Part shown: positions 1 to 8,805 of the stretch, one piece after another
How positions within the stretch are numbered: the stretch's first letter is position 1
How the letters are laid out: every line of letters starts with the position of its first letter
NCBI RefSeq assembly: GCF_019061185.1
Contig: NZ_JAHQZU010000001.1
Span: 124,001-188,000 of the forward strand
Reading direction: 5' to 3'
Length of the DNA: 64,000 nucleotides
DNA from: Paracoccus sp. Z118
Lineage (GTDB): Bacteria; Pseudomonadota; Alphaproteobacteria; Rhodobacterales; Rhodobacteraceae
Translations under genes and position numbers: made by a program
The notes under the pieces: generated by a model
Seen by the model: only the letters and a program-made list of their open reading frames with translations
Databases searched by the model: none
Told to the model about the DNA's origin: nothing

Positions 1-1214
1 CGGCCGATTACCGGCGCCTGATCGAAGCTCTGCGCGGCTTCGAGCTGCCCGTCACGATCGGGTTCGAAGCGACAGGCAATTATCACCGCGCCCTGATGTT
101 CGCCCTGGGCGCCGCCGGCTTCGAGTTGAAGCTGGTTTCCTCGGTCGCGCTCGCCCGCACCCGGGAGGCGCTGCACAACAGCTGGGACAAGAACGACCCG
201 AAGGACGCCCAGGTCATCCTGCACATGCTCCAGATCGGCGCCGTCCAGGTCTTTCACGACCCTCTGGTTGCCGGCACCAGCGACATCCAGGAATTGTCGA
301 AGACCTACGAGATGGTCGCACGCTCCAAGACCGAGTTGTGGCATCGGATCCTGACCCACTACCTCCCGCTCTACTTCCCGGAGGCGGACCGGTTCCACCG
401 CAGTTCGCGGGGCGACTGGTTCTTCGCGTTCCTGGAGGCCTTCCCATCGCCGCACATGATCACGGCGATGGACAAGGAGACCTTCATTCAGGTGGCGTGG
501 CCGGTGATCGGTCGTCGCGTGAGCAAGGCCGCTCTTCTGGCGGATATCTACGAGACCTCAAGGACTTCCGTGGGCCTGCCCGTGGCACCGGACTCAGATG
601 CGATAAGCATGTTCCGCCTCGTGCTCGCCCAGGGGCGCAGCCTCATCCAGCAGCGCAATGCCATTGAGGCGCGCGCCGCCAAGCTTCTGGGAGATCACCC
701 GGATTATCGCCTGTTGCGCACGATTCCGGGTATCGGCCCGATCAATGCGCTTGCGGTGCTGGCCGAGGCCGGCGACCTGCGGCGCTTCCGCCATCACCGG
801 CAGTTCCTGAAGTTCTGCGGTATGGATCTGGCGACGGTGCAGTCCGGCCTGTTCCGCGGCAGAAGCAAGATCTCGAAGTATGGCAATGCCCGGCTGCGCC
901 GCACACTCTGGCTGGCCGGTCAGACGGCCGTGCTCAAGCCGGCCAACAGCTTCCGCGACAAGTTCGAGCGCTACATCGCGCAAGATCGGCACAACCCGGA
1001 TCTCCGTCCACCCCGAGCTGACGCCCAGGCAGATGCTCGAACTCGGTGTGTTCTGCGGGAAATATCTCACCGACTGCCGCGCGGAGTTCCCCGCGAGCTG
1101 GTTTGCACGCGCCAAGCTCGCGCCCGCCCGCCGCGACTGTTCCCTGAACTATTTCGGCGTGGACGCCAGCCAGCCCCTGTCGGAATGGCGACGGAAGGGG
1201 TGGATACATCCTGA
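1..1214 (+). pseudogene. IS110-family transposase, cut by window edge and 3'-truncated
   Basis: The reading frame is open from the first bases of the window, so the true start lies upstream. It encodes a DEDD (RuvC-like) IS110 transposase. An early GFEATGNYHR block and a KNDPKDA block carry the acidic residues. A later block (TIPGIGPINAL, FLKFCGMDL, SKYGNARLRR) matches the C-terminal transposase_20 half with its conserved serine region. The family pattern stops after FRDKFERYIAQDRHNP, near position 1000. From there to the stop at 1214 the frame reads sequence that belongs, in another frame, to a different conserved protein, so the last ~70 residues are chimeric. IS110 transposases normally have about 30-40 more residues after this point. 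It is probably inactive, unless the lost tail is dispensable. Confidence 0.85.
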
Positions 1215-1422
1215 TGATCCGCGCGGCTGGTTCCAGTGGTATTGCCGCTGTTATCTGGGTCGCCGCCTGCCACAGGAGGACGCGCGCCAGATCGGACGCT
1301 GGAATGCGATGAGGCGGCACGTGTCGCAGGTGAGAAGAAACTGCGAGCCGGGCAATCCAATGTGCAGGCCGCGCCAGCGCCAGGCGCTCTTGCATTGGGC
1401 CTATGACAGCCGGAAAATTTAA
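1000..1422 (+). pseudogene. 5'-truncated conserved hypothetical protein (family of unknown function)
   Basis: Frame 1 from about position 1000 to the TAA at 1420-1422 encodes about 140 residues. They include HPELTPRQMLELGVF, FGVDASQPLSEWRRKGWIHP, DDPRGWFQWYCRCYLGRR and RPRQRQALLHWAYDS. I recall this pattern as a widespread, unnamed proteobacterial protein rich in Trp and Arg. The natural N-terminus is missing: upstream of VHPELT the DNA is IS110 transposase in another frame, with no plausible start or ribosome site. It therefore looks like the 3' part of a gene cut by an IS110-associated rearrangement. The remaining part is uninterrupted, so the event may be recent. Its function is unknown. 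Confidence 0.65.
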
Positions 1423-1794
1423 GGTTACCGCCGGTTCGCGAAGGTCGATTGGCTGAGGCGCGACATCGCCGGCGAGCTTCATGGCCGGAGTATATCTCGC
1501 TACATGCTGACGAACGCGCCCTGCCTGGTCTTCCATTCTTCCGGGAGCACAATGAGCGTCAGTTCACTGGCTGCGAAGATTTCGATCCGGGTTTCGGTCG
1601 GCCCTCGGTTGGATTGTCGGAACGATACAGATTTTTTCGTAGTAGTCATCATTATTAATCAATGGCTTGCGGCCAATTCACCAAATCGGCGCAGGCAACA
1701 GGTCGGGAGAATATTGCGCCGGAGAGAGCGCTTCCGGGCCTCCTGGCGGCAGGGCCAGTGCTCAGTTCGTCCCGCATAACCCTCGAAAATAACG
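1423..1794. other. Non-coding stretch between truncated gene and tRNA-Ser
   Basis: No convincing gene is seen. Short open frames here (for example around 1504-1779) have no recognisable motif and no good ribosome binding site. The patch around 1635-1670 is noticeably AT-rich (several TTATTA/ATTAAT runs) against a GC-rich background. This fits an insertion scar or an intergenic region next to the IS remnant. I see no repeat of the tRNA-Ser 3' end that would mark an att site. Confidence 0.4.
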
Positions 1795-1817
1795 GAAAAA
1801 TCCGGCCGCAGCCGGAT
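1795..1817 (-). terminator. Rho-independent terminator of tRNA-Ser
   Basis: On the minus strand, just after the tRNA 3' end, the sequence forms a perfect 7-bp stem (ATCCGGC / GCCGGAT, arms at 1811-1817 and 1800-1806) with a 4-base loop. A run of five T follows. Position and orientation fit termination of the tRNA-Ser transcript. Confidence 0.75.
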
Positions 1818-1843
1818 GGGGAGAACGCTTTCGCGCGGGCAAG

Positions 1844-1933
1844 TGGCGGAGGCGGTGGGATTCGAACCCACGGTGGAGTCCCCCCCACGTCGGTTTTCAA
1901 GACCGGTGCATTAAGCCACTCTGCCACGCCTCC
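1844..1933 (-). tRNA. tRNA-Ser (anticodon TGA)
   Basis: The minus strand folds as a class II tRNA of 90 nt including an encoded CCA. The acceptor arms GGAGGCG (1927-1933) and CGCCTCC pair. The anticodon loop is CTTGAAA with TGA, the long variable arm is typical of tRNA-Ser, and the T-loop is GTGGG-TTCGAAT-CCCAC. The discriminator base is G, as expected for serine. A terminator follows directly. Confidence 0.95.
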
Positions 1934-2109
1934 CGCAGCGCGTCTGGTTAGCGCAACCCGCGCGTCCCGGCAAGGCGCTTGTCGCGGTCCCACGTCGCTG
2001 CTAAGTCCGCGCCATGAACGCGCGCATCGCCATGATCTGCCGCATTACCGTCTGACACAGGGACAGGCGGGCCGTTCACGCGTGACCGAACCCCGCCGAA
2101 GGGGGCCTC

Positions 2110-3564
2110 ATGGTCGAGATCAAGCTGACCAATACCCGCACGCGCCGCAAGGAGGCGTTCGTGCCGATCGACCCCGCCGATGTGCGGATGTATCTGTGTG
2201 GGCCGACCGTCTATGACCGGGCGCATCTGGGCAATGCGCGGCCGGTGGTGGTGTTCGACGTGCTCTACCGGCTGCTGCGGCATGTCTATGGATCCAGGCA
2301 TGTCACCTATGTCCGCAACTTCACCGACGTCGATGACAAGATCAACGCCGCCGCGTTGGCGCGCAAGGAGGCGGGGGATCCGCGCAGCCTCGAGGACCTG
2401 ATCCGCGCCCGGACCGAGGAAACGATCGGCTGGTATCATGCCGACATGGATGCGCTCGGCGCGCTGCGGCCCGACCATGAGCCGCGGGCGACCGACTACA
2501 TCCCGCAGATGATCGACATGATCGCGGACCTGATCGCCAAGGGCCACGCCTACGAGGCGGCGGGGCATGTGCTGTTCGATGTCCGCTCCTATCCTGCCTA
2601 TGGGCAGCTTTCAGGACGGTCGGTGGACGACATGATCGCGGGGGCGCGAGTGGAGGTGGCGCCGTTCAAGCGCGATCCGATGGATTTCGTCTTGTGGAAA
2701 CCGTCCAGCGGCGACCTGCCGGGTTGGGATTCGCCCTGGGGCCGAGGGCGGCCGGGGTGGCATATCGAGTGCTCGGCCATGTCGGCCGCGCTGCTGGGGG
2801 AGAGCTTCGATATCCACGGCGGCGGGATCGACCTGCAATTTCCCCACCATGAGAACGAGATCGCGCAAAGCTGCTGCGCGCATCCTCAGGCCGATTTCGC
2901 CCGCGTCTGGCTGCATAACGAGATGCTGCAGGTCGAGGGGAAGAAGATGTCCAAGTCGCTGGGCAATTTCTTCACGGTGCGGGATCTGCTGGATCAGGGG
3001 ATATCGGGCGAGGTGATCCGGTATGTGTTCCTGATGACGCATTATCGCAAGCCGATGGACTGGACGGCGGAGAAGGTGCGGGAGGCGGAGGCGACCTTAA
3101 GAAGATGGCGTGGCATAGCCGGTGGCGTCACACAATCCGGGACAGCAGCTTCTGAAATCGTGACCGCGATTGCAGATGATCTCAACACACCGGAAGCCCT
3201 GGCCGCTTTGCACGAAATGTATCGGTCGATTACTCGACTCGAGCACCGAATTGCGTATTACGAGGATGAGTTTCCTTCTGTTGGTGATGAAATTGCCGAC
3301 TTCGTGACTTCGGCGCAGGCGCTTGGTCTGCTTCTCCCCGAAATTGGCGAGTGGTTGGAGATTGCCGACGAGGTGGGCGAGCGGATCATGGAGATTGCCA
3401 TAGCGCGGCGGGATGCACGGCAGGCACGGGATTTTAGCACCGCGGATCGAATTAGAGCACAACTCGAAGCTGCGGGAGTGCTCATTAAGGATGGTCCAGG
3501 CGGCGCCATCGCTTGGGAACGCGGTCCAAACTTTGATCCGGACAAGTTGGACGGAATCCTATGA
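2110..3564 (+). CDS. cysS: Cysteinyl-tRNA synthetase
   Basis: Class I aminoacyl-tRNA synthetase that charges tRNA-Cys in the cytoplasm, 484 residues, close to the family norm. The HIGH-type motif HLGN is at residues 39-42 and follows a CGPTVYD block whose Cys30 is a zinc ligand. HIECSAM (Cys about 221) and FPHHENE give further zinc ligands, and KMSKS is at 279-283. The stop overlaps the start of cimA by four bases (ATGA), so the genes are probably translationally coupled. The last ~150 codons (from about 3098) look different in base and codon use. By my hand count 3121-3540 is about 57% GC, against roughly 62-73% in sampled 60-base lines upstream. The 3' part may have been replaced by recombination, although the frame is intact. 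Confidence 0.97.
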   Translation: MVEIKLTNTRTRRKEAFVPIDPADVRMYLCGPTVYDRAHLGNARPVVVFDVLYRLLRHVYGSRHVTYVRNFTDVDDKINAAALARKEAGDPRSLEDLIRARTEETIGWYHADMDALGALRPDHEPRATDYIPQMIDMIADLIAKGHAYEAAGHVLFDVRSYPAYGQLSGRSVDDMIAGARVEVAPFKRDPMDFVLWKPSSGDLPGWDSPWGRGRPGWHIECSAMSAALLGESFDIHGGGIDLQFPHHENEIAQSCCAHPQADFARVWLHNEMLQVEGKKMSKSLGNFFTVRDLLDQGISGEVIRYVFLMTHYRKPMDWTAEKVREAEATLRRWRGIAGGVTQSGTAASEIVTAIADDLNTPEALAALHEMYRSITRLEHRIAYYEDEFPSVGDEIADFVTSAQALGLLLPEIGEWLEIADEVGERIMEIAIARRDARQARDFSTADRIRAQLEAAGVLIKDGPGGAIAWERGPNFDPDKLDGIL

Positions 3565-5177
3565 CCGCCCACCTCACCCTCTACGACACGACCCTCCGCG
3601 ACGGCCAGCAGACCCAGGGCGTGCAGTTCTCCGCCGCCGAAAAGGCTGAGATCGCGAAGATGCTCGACACGCTCGGCATCGACTACATCGAGGGCGGCTG
3701 GCCGGGGGCGAACCCGACGGACAGCGACTTCTTCGCCTCGGCGCCGCGGACTCGCGCCACGATGACCGCCTTCGGGATGACCAAGCGGGCAGGGCGGTCG
3801 GCCGATAATGACGACGTGCTCGCGGCGGTGCTGGATGCGGGAACGAGCGCCGTCTGCCTCGTCGGCAAGGCGCACGACTATCATGTGCGCGAGGCGCTGG
3901 GGATCTCGCTGCAGGAGAACCTCGACAACATCGCCGCCTCGGTCGTGCATGTGATCGCCAAGGGGCGCGAGGCGATCTTCGATGCCGAGCATTTCTTCGA
4001 TGGCTACGCCGCGGACCCGGCTTATGCGCTGGACTGTCTGCGGGCGGCCCAAGGCGCTGGCGCGCGCTGGATCGTGCTGTGCGACACCAATGGCGGCACG
4101 CTGCCGGCCGAGATTGGCCGCATCACCGCCGAGGTGATCGCCGCCGGTATCCCCGGCGACCGGCTCGGCATCCACTGCCACGACGACACCGGCAACGCGG
4201 TGGCCTGCACCCTCGCCGCCGTGCAGGCTGGGGCGCGGCAGGTGCAGGGCACGCTGAACGGTCTGGGCGAGCGTTGCGGCAATGCCAGCCTGACCACGCT
4301 GATCCCGACGCTGGTCCTGAAGGAGCCGTTCCGCTCGACCCTGACGACCGGCGTGACGCCCGAGGCGCTGGCCGATCTGACCCGCATCTCGCGCCGGCTG
4401 GACGAGATCCTGAACCGCGCGCCCTCCCGCGCCGCGCCTTATGTCGGCACCTCAGCCTTCGCGCACAAGGCCGGGCTGCACGCCAGCGCGATCCTGAAGG
4501 CGCCGCAGACCTATGAGCACGTGGACCCCGCCACGGTCGGCAACGAGCGGGTGATCCCGATGTCCAACCAGGCCGGGCAGTCGAACCTGCGCGCGCGTCT
4601 GGCCGGGGCGGGGATCGAGGTGGACCGGGGTGACGCCGCGCTGTCCCGTATCCTCGATCTGGTGAAGTCGCGCGAGGATCAGGGTTATGCCTATGATTCC
4701 GCGCAGGCCTCGTTCGAGCTGCTGGCGCGGGCGGAACTCGGGCGGTTGCCGCATTTCTTCGAGGTCGAGCGCTACCGTGTCACGGTCGAGCAACGGCTGA
4801 ACGCCAAGGGGCACCGCATTTCGGTGGCCGAGGCCGTGGTCGTTCTGCGTGTCGGCGACGAGCGGGTGATGTCGGTCAGCGACGGCACGGATGCGGCGGG
4901 GCAGGATCGGGGACCGGTCAGCGCGCTCTGGTCGGCGATCGCAAAGGATCTGGGGCCGTGGCAGGGCTCGATCGACGACATGGCGCTGGCCGATTTCCGG
5001 GTGCGGATCATCGGCGTGGGGGTGGACGCGGTGACCCGCGTCACCATCGATTTCGTGGACGGGGCCGGGCGGTCCTGGTCCACTGTCGGCGTCTCGGCCA
5101 ATATCGTGGACGCCAGCTTCGAGGCGCTGATCGACGCGATCCGCTGGAAGCTGATCCGCGATGGCGCGGCCGCATGA
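3561..5177 (+). CDS. cimA: Citramalate synthase
   Basis: Condenses acetyl-CoA with pyruvate to (R)-citramalate, giving a threonine-independent route to 2-oxobutyrate and isoleucine. The 538 residues match the CimA-type (TIGR00977-like) HMGL/LeuA family. The N-terminal [11 protein letters not shown] carries the catalytic Arg-Asp pair, [10 protein letters not shown] (around residue 205) gives metal-binding histidines, and [10 protein letters not shown] follows. A LeuA-type regulatory dimer domain occupies the last ~130 residues. The start overlaps the cysS stop, and the stop overlaps the next gene by ATGA, so cysS-cimA-5174 forms a tight operon. The ilvIN genes, which act downstream in the same pathway, lie at 8.8-11.2 kb. 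2-Isopropylmalate synthase is the alternative call, but the TQGVQFS and NPTDSDFF blocks favour CimA. Confidence 0.92.
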   Translation: MTAHLTLYDTTLRDGQQTQGVQFSAAEKAEIAKMLDTLGIDYIEGGWPGANPTDSDFFASAPRTRATMTAFGMTKRAGRSADNDDVLAAVLDAGTSAVCLVGKAHDYHVREALGISLQENLDNIAASVVHVIAKGREAIFDAEHFFDGYAADPAYALDCLRAAQGAGARWIVLCDTNGGTLPAEIGRITAEVIAAGIPGDRLGIHCHDDTGNAVACTLAAVQAGARQVQGTLNGLGERCGNASLTTLIPTLVLKEPFRSTLTTGVTPEALADLTRISRRLDEILNRAPSRAAPYVGTSAFAHKAGLHASAILKAPQTYEHVDPATVGNERVIPMSNQAGQSNLRARLAGAGIEVDRGDAALSRILDLVKSREDQGYAYDSAQASFELLARAELGRLPHFFEVERYRVTVEQRLNAKGHRISVAEAVVVLRVGDERVMSVSDGTDAAGQDRGPVSALWSAIAKDLGPWQGSIDDMALADFRVRIIGVGVDAVTRVTIDFVDGAGRSWSTVGVSANIVDASFEALIDAIRWKLIRDGAAA

Positions 5178-5926
5178 CCGAGGCGCTGGCGTCGCAGCTT
5201 CGACAGGACGATCCCGACCGCCACGCCATGGCGCTGCTGGCCCCGCCGAAGGCGCGGGCGCGGCTGGTGACGCTGTATGCGCTCAACCTGGAACTGGCGC
5301 GCACCCCGCTGGCCGCGCGCGATCCGATGATCGCGGAGATCCGGGTGCAATGGTGGATCGACCGGCTCTCGGCGTTGGCGGACGCACCGCCTCCGCCGCA
5401 CGAGATGCTGACGCCGCTTCATGATGCCTGGGGCGCCGATGCCGCTCGCCTGTCGGCACTGGCCGAAGGAAGGTTGCGCGACGCCGAGCACCGCCCGTTC
5501 GAGGATGCGGCCGAACTGCGCAGCTATATCGACGCGACCGCGGGGACGCTCATGGCCGCAGCGGCGCGGGCGGTCGGAATGCCGGAACCGGCCGGGCCGG
5601 TCATCGCCGCTCAGGCGCGCGGGGCAGGGCTGGCCGCTTGGCTGGGGGCCGAGCCGACGCTTTCCGCCATGAACCTCGGTCTGCGCGATCCGGGCTCCGC
5701 GCGGGCGCTCGCGGTCGAGGGCATCGAGGCGCTGGCGACGGCACGGCAGGGCCGCCATCTGGTGCCCCGGTATGGGGCGGCGGCCCTTTATCCCGGCACG
5801 GGTGCCGAGGCTCGGCTGCGCGCCCTCGCGGCGGGGGAGGCGCTGCCGCCGCCGCCCTCCGACTTCGCCCGCCGCGCGGCGCTGATGCGGCTGGCGCTGA
5901 CCGGCCGCTGGTGGGGCCGCCGTTAA
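5174..5926 (+). CDS. Squalene/phytoene synthase-family protein, probably non-catalytic
   Basis: A 250-residue all-alpha protein. The start ATG at 5174 overlaps the cimA stop. MIAEIRVQWWIDRL and the later DATAGTLMAAAARAVG block match the squalene/phytoene synthase fold. I do not see the two DxxxD aspartate-rich motifs that bind the Mg-diphosphates, so prenyl synthase activity is unlikely. The pattern resembles the NDUFAF6-type branch, whose mitochondrial member assists respiratory complex I assembly. Transferring that role here is inference. The tail of short basic and Trp residues (GRWWGRR) is typical of this branch. It is the third gene of the cysS-cimA operon. Confidence 0.75.
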   Translation: MTEALASQLRQDDPDRHAMALLAPPKARARLVTLYALNLELARTPLAARDPMIAEIRVQWWIDRLSALADAPPPPHEMLTPLHDAWGADAARLSALAEGRLRDAEHRPFEDAAELRSYIDATAGTLMAAAARAVGMPEPAGPVIAAQARGAGLAAWLGAEPTLSAMNLGLRDPGSARALAVEGIEALATARQGRHLVPRYGAAALYPGTGAEARLRALAAGEALPPPPSDFARRAALMRLALTGRWWGRR

Positions 5927-6014
5927 ACGGATCTTCAGCTTTCCGTGCCAGACATTCCGCCATGTCTGTTGACGGAGCCGCCATGTTCCACCCAGCCCTT
6001 GCCGCGGACGGACC

Positions 6015-7061
6015 ATGAAGCCGGTCCGGGTTCTGGTGATCGACGATTCCCTGACGATGCGGCGGCTGATCCGGCTGGCCCTGACCGCCGATCCCCGGAT
6101 CGAGGTCGTGGGCGAGGCCTGCAACGGCTTGCAGGCCCGCCAGAAGATCGCGGAGCTGCGCCCCGAGGTCCTGACGCTGGATGTCGAGATGCCCGACGAA
6201 TCGGGCCTCGCCTTTCTTGCGCGGCTGATGGCAGCGCGGCCGATGCCGGTCGTCATGGTCTCGGCCGAAACCCACGCCGGCAGCGCCGCCGCGATCGAGG
6301 CGCTGTCACTCGGCGCGGTGGAGTGCATCGGCAAGCCTGCCTTCGCCGACAAGGCGGAAACATTCGCGATGCTGCCGGACATCGTCGTGGCCGCGGCGAC
6401 CGCACGGGTGCGGCCGCGCGCGGCGCGCCCTGCGCCCGCCCCGGCGGGCCGCGTGCCGAAGGGCGCGCAGGATTTCGCCTGGAACGGCCGTTACGTCCTC
6501 ATCGGCGCCTCGACGGGCGGAGTTGACGCGCTGCAGCAGATCCTCGCCAGCTTCCCGGCGAACTGCCCCCCCACGGTGATCGCCCAGCACATGCCCGGCG
6601 CGTTTCTGGCCAGCCTCGTCCAGCGGCTGAACCGCACCCTCGCGCCGGAAATCACCCTCGCCCGCGACGGGGCGCGGCTGAGGCCGGGTCAGGTCCATAT
6701 CGCGCCCGGCGGCGAGGCGCATCTGACGATCTCCGGCGGCAAGCCCGCGTGCCGTCTGGAAGCGGGGGACAGGCGCAATTGCCACCGTCCCTCGGTCGAT
6801 GTGCTGTTCGAATCCGCGGTGCCGCTGCGGCGCCGCGCCATCGGCGTGATCCTTACCGGCATGGGCCGCGATGGCGCCGCCGGGTTGCTGAAGATGCGGC
6901 AGGCCGGCGCGATCTGCCTGGCGCAGGACCGGGACAGCTCTGTCGTCTGGGGCATGCCCGGCTCGGCGGTCGAGATGGGGGCCGCCGAACGGGTGCTGCC
7001 GCTTTGCGAACTGGGGCCGGAAATCCTGAAATCGGCCAGCCGTTCCGCGGTGCCGGCATGA
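6015..7061 (+). CDS. cheB: Chemotaxis response regulator protein-glutamate methylesterase CheB
   Basis: Demethylates (and deamidates) methyl-accepting chemotaxis receptors once phosphorylated by CheA. Of 348 residues, the receiver domain is about 1-120, with acidic pocket Asp10/Asp11 and phospho-acceptor Asp56 in LTLDVEMP. An Ala/Pro-rich linker follows, then the methylesterase domain with GASTGG (catalytic Ser166), QHMPG (His192) and GMGRDGA (Asp286), so the triad is complete. No cheA, cheW, cheR or receptor gene is in the window, so it is an orphan here. A degenerate CtrA-like element (TTAA-N7-TTCA, 5923-5937) lies about 80 bases upstream. In Rhodobacterales motility genes are often under CtrA. 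Confidence 0.95.
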   Translation: MKPVRVLVIDDSLTMRRLIRLALTADPRIEVVGEACNGLQARQKIAELRPEVLTLDVEMPDESGLAFLARLMAARPMPVVMVSAETHAGSAAAIEALSLGAVECIGKPAFADKAETFAMLPDIVVAAATARVRPRAARPAPAPAGRVPKGAQDFAWNGRYVLIGASTGGVDALQQILASFPANCPPTVIAQHMPGAFLASLVQRLNRTLAPEITLARDGARLRPGQVHIAPGGEAHLTISGGKPACRLEAGDRRNCHRPSVDVLFESAVPLRRRAIGVILTGMGRDGAAGLLKMRQAGAICLAQDRDSSVVWGMPGSAVEMGAAERVLPLCELGPEILKSASRSAVPA

Positions 7062-7084
7062 CCCGGCTGAGGGCGGCCTCCCGG

Positions 7085-7327
7085 TCAGTCTCGGGTGACG
7101 CGGTAATTCCCCTCGGGCAGGTTCAGCGCGGCGCGGAGTTCGTTCAACTGCTCGATGCTCAGGACAACGGTGCTGAGCGCATCCGTATCGGCATCCGCCT
7201 GCGTGATCACCACCCGGTCGTCGAAGGCGGTGATGACCACGTCCTCCAGCAGCGGCCTGCGGCCCTGGCGGACCTCGTCGATCAGCGTGACGACGGTCGC
7301 GTCGAAGTCGTGCTCGATCGTGAACAT
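7085..7327 (-). CDS. Small conserved hypothetical protein
   Basis: An 80-residue acidic protein (starts MFTIEHDFDATVV, ends NLPEGNYRVTRD). I chose the ATG at 7327 because a strong AGGGGAG ribosome site sits just upstream. A longer in-frame start at 7366 lacks this. There is no signal peptide or membrane segment. The beta-rich core (LEDVVITAFDDRVVITQ) and the GNYRVTRD end look like a small conserved Rhodobacterales protein. The function is unknown. It converges with cheB, with only ~23 bases between the stops. Confidence 0.7.
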   Translation of the reverse strand: MFTIEHDFDATVVTLIDEVRQGRRPLLEDVVITAFDDRVVITQADADTDALSTVVLSIEQLNELRAALNLPEGNYRVTRD

Positions 7328-7448
7328 GCGGCCACTCCCCTGATCGGCTTGGGCGAGGCCGAACAATCGCGTGATGGGGGGACAAGTGCAACCGCCCCCG
7401 TGGCGCGGCGTCCCGATCGTGATTATGGTGCGTCAGACGAAGGCGCCC

Positions 7449-8255
7449 ATGAGAGACGACCAGACGATGTTCCAGACGACCCAGCAGGCCCGAAACTCCG
7501 CCCCGACCGGAACTGTCCGGTCGCTGGTCGCCGCAGTCATGGCCGCAGCCGTCCTTTCGGGCTGCGTGGCGCCGGTGGTGGGCACCGGGCCGCAGGATGT
7601 CGCGATCGTGCGGGAGCCGGAGCCCGATGCGCCGCATCCCTCGACCAGAGAGGCGGCGGCGAACTTCCTGTCGGTCCTGCGCACGATGGAGCCGGCGATC
7701 GAGCGCGAATGCCTCGCCCGCCGCCGGACGCCGATCAACTGCGACTATCAGTTCGTCGTGGACGACCGCACGGGGCTGGAGGCGAACGCCTTCCAGACGC
7801 TCGACAATCAGGGCCGTCCCATCATCGGCTTCACGCTGTCGCTGCTGACGCAGGCCCGCAACACGGACGAGCTGGCCTTCGTCGTCGGGCACGAGGCCTC
7901 GCACCACATCCTGAACCATCTCAGCCAGCGCCAGTCGGCCGCCTCGGCCGGGGCCGTGATCGTCACCGGCATCGCGGCGGCGAGCGGGGTCAGCCTTCCT
8001 TCGATCGAGGTGGCGCAGCGGATCGGGGCGCAGATGGGGGCGCGGTATTATTCGAAGGAATGGGAGCTTCAGGCCGACTATCTCGGCGCGATCATCGCGA
8101 TGAAGGGCGGCTACGATCCGGTGCGCGGCGCGAAGTTCTTCGAGCGGATGCCCGATCCCGGCGACCAGATCCTCGGCTCGCATCCCAGCCGGGCGGCGCG
8201 GCAGGCGCAGGTCACCCGAGCGGTGAGCGATGTGAGAACGGGCCGGGCGAGTTGA
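7449..8255 (+). CDS. M48-family zinc metallopeptidase, lipoprotein
   Basis: A 268-residue predicted periplasmic metalloprotease. The HEASHH motif (zinc His148, His152 and catalytic Glu149) and a downstream ELQAD glutamate are the M48 signature. The N-terminus has a hydrophobic segment ending in a lipobox (VLSGC, lipidated Cys39), so it is probably anchored on the periplasmic face of a membrane. I chose ATG 7449 because GAAGG lies 5 bases upstream. The small size and lack of TPR repeats place it with the short M48 lipoproteins (LoiP/YggG-like), which act in envelope quality control. That role is family-based inference. Confidence 0.88.
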   Translation: MRDDQTMFQTTQQARNSAPTGTVRSLVAAVMAAAVLSGCVAPVVGTGPQDVAIVREPEPDAPHPSTREAAANFLSVLRTMEPAIERECLARRRTPINCDYQFVVDDRTGLEANAFQTLDNQGRPIIGFTLSLLTQARNTDELAFVVGHEASHHILNHLSQRQSAASAGAVIVTGIAAASGVSLPSIEVAQRIGAQMGARYYSKEWELQADYLGAIIAMKGGYDPVRGAKFFERMPDPGDQILGSHPSRAARQAQVTRAVSDVRTGRAS

Positions 8256-8394
8256 CTGAAGTCAGCCGGGTAGTGGCGCAAATGGCACAACGGCACACCA
8301 TTGCATACGGATTGCAACCTTCTGGTTAATTAACGATTCCCAACTCGCATTGGGCTCGGCAAAAATCCGCTTATCGAGTCGAGGGAAGCGGAAC

Positions 8395-8700
8395 GTGATT
8401 GGCGTAATCCTGTGGAGCAATGCGGACCAGAAACGGGCGGTCGTCTGGTGCGAGAACAATGGCGGGCTCGCTTATCTCGAATCCGCCGCGGATTTTCTGG
8501 ACGCCGGCTGGCCGGACTGCGGCGAGATCGTGCGCCTGAGCGAGGAACGGGCCGCCGGTTTCCATTATGCCCGCCGCGTCACCCGCTGGGACGATGCGCA
8601 GGTGAGAAGGCCGCCGCCGCACCGATCCGCAACCCACGCGGCCGAAGCGGCACCTGCGGATGAAAGCGCCCGGTGGGGCCGTGCCGTTGCCGCCTTCTAA
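8395..8700 (+). CDS. Small conserved hypothetical protein (WCEDxGxLAY type)
   Basis: A 101-residue protein with GTG start at 8395, preceded by GGAAG at a good distance. The first ~65 residues (GVILWSN, AVVWCENNGGLAYLES, VTRWDD) match a small beta-rich protein I recall as common in Rhodobacteraceae, with conserved WCE and GxLAY. The C-terminal ~35 residues are low-complexity Arg/Pro/Ala-rich and probably disordered. The upstream DNA (8280-8390) is less GC-rich and contains a TTAATTAA element, suggesting its own promoter. The function is unknown. Confidence 0.6.
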   Translation: MIGVILWSNADQKRAVVWCENNGGLAYLESAADFLDAGWPDCGEIVRLSEERAAGFHYARRVTRWDDAQVRRPPPHRSATHAAEAAPADESARWGRAVAAF

Positions 8701-8805
8701 GGCTGGCAGTTGCGCCATTGCACCTGCGCCGCGCGCTTCCCTACGCCGCATGGGAAATTCCGCTAACGGCGTGACGGCCGGGACGACGAATCGTCCGGCC
8801 GCCGA

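Noticed and set aside
1504..1779. 91-codon frame between the IS remnant and tRNA-Ser
   Set aside because: No homology-like motif, no ribosome site, and it runs into the AT-rich non-coding patch.
6749..8329. Long plus frame spanning the cheB end, the 7085-7327 gene and the metallopeptidase, with an ATGA at 7058
   Set aside because: The ATGA overlap after cheB is tempting, but the product has no motif and runs across two better genes.
8325..8340. CtrA site at GGTTAATTAACG
   Set aside because: The two TTAA halves are adjacent, not separated by seven bases, so it does not fit the CtrA spacing.
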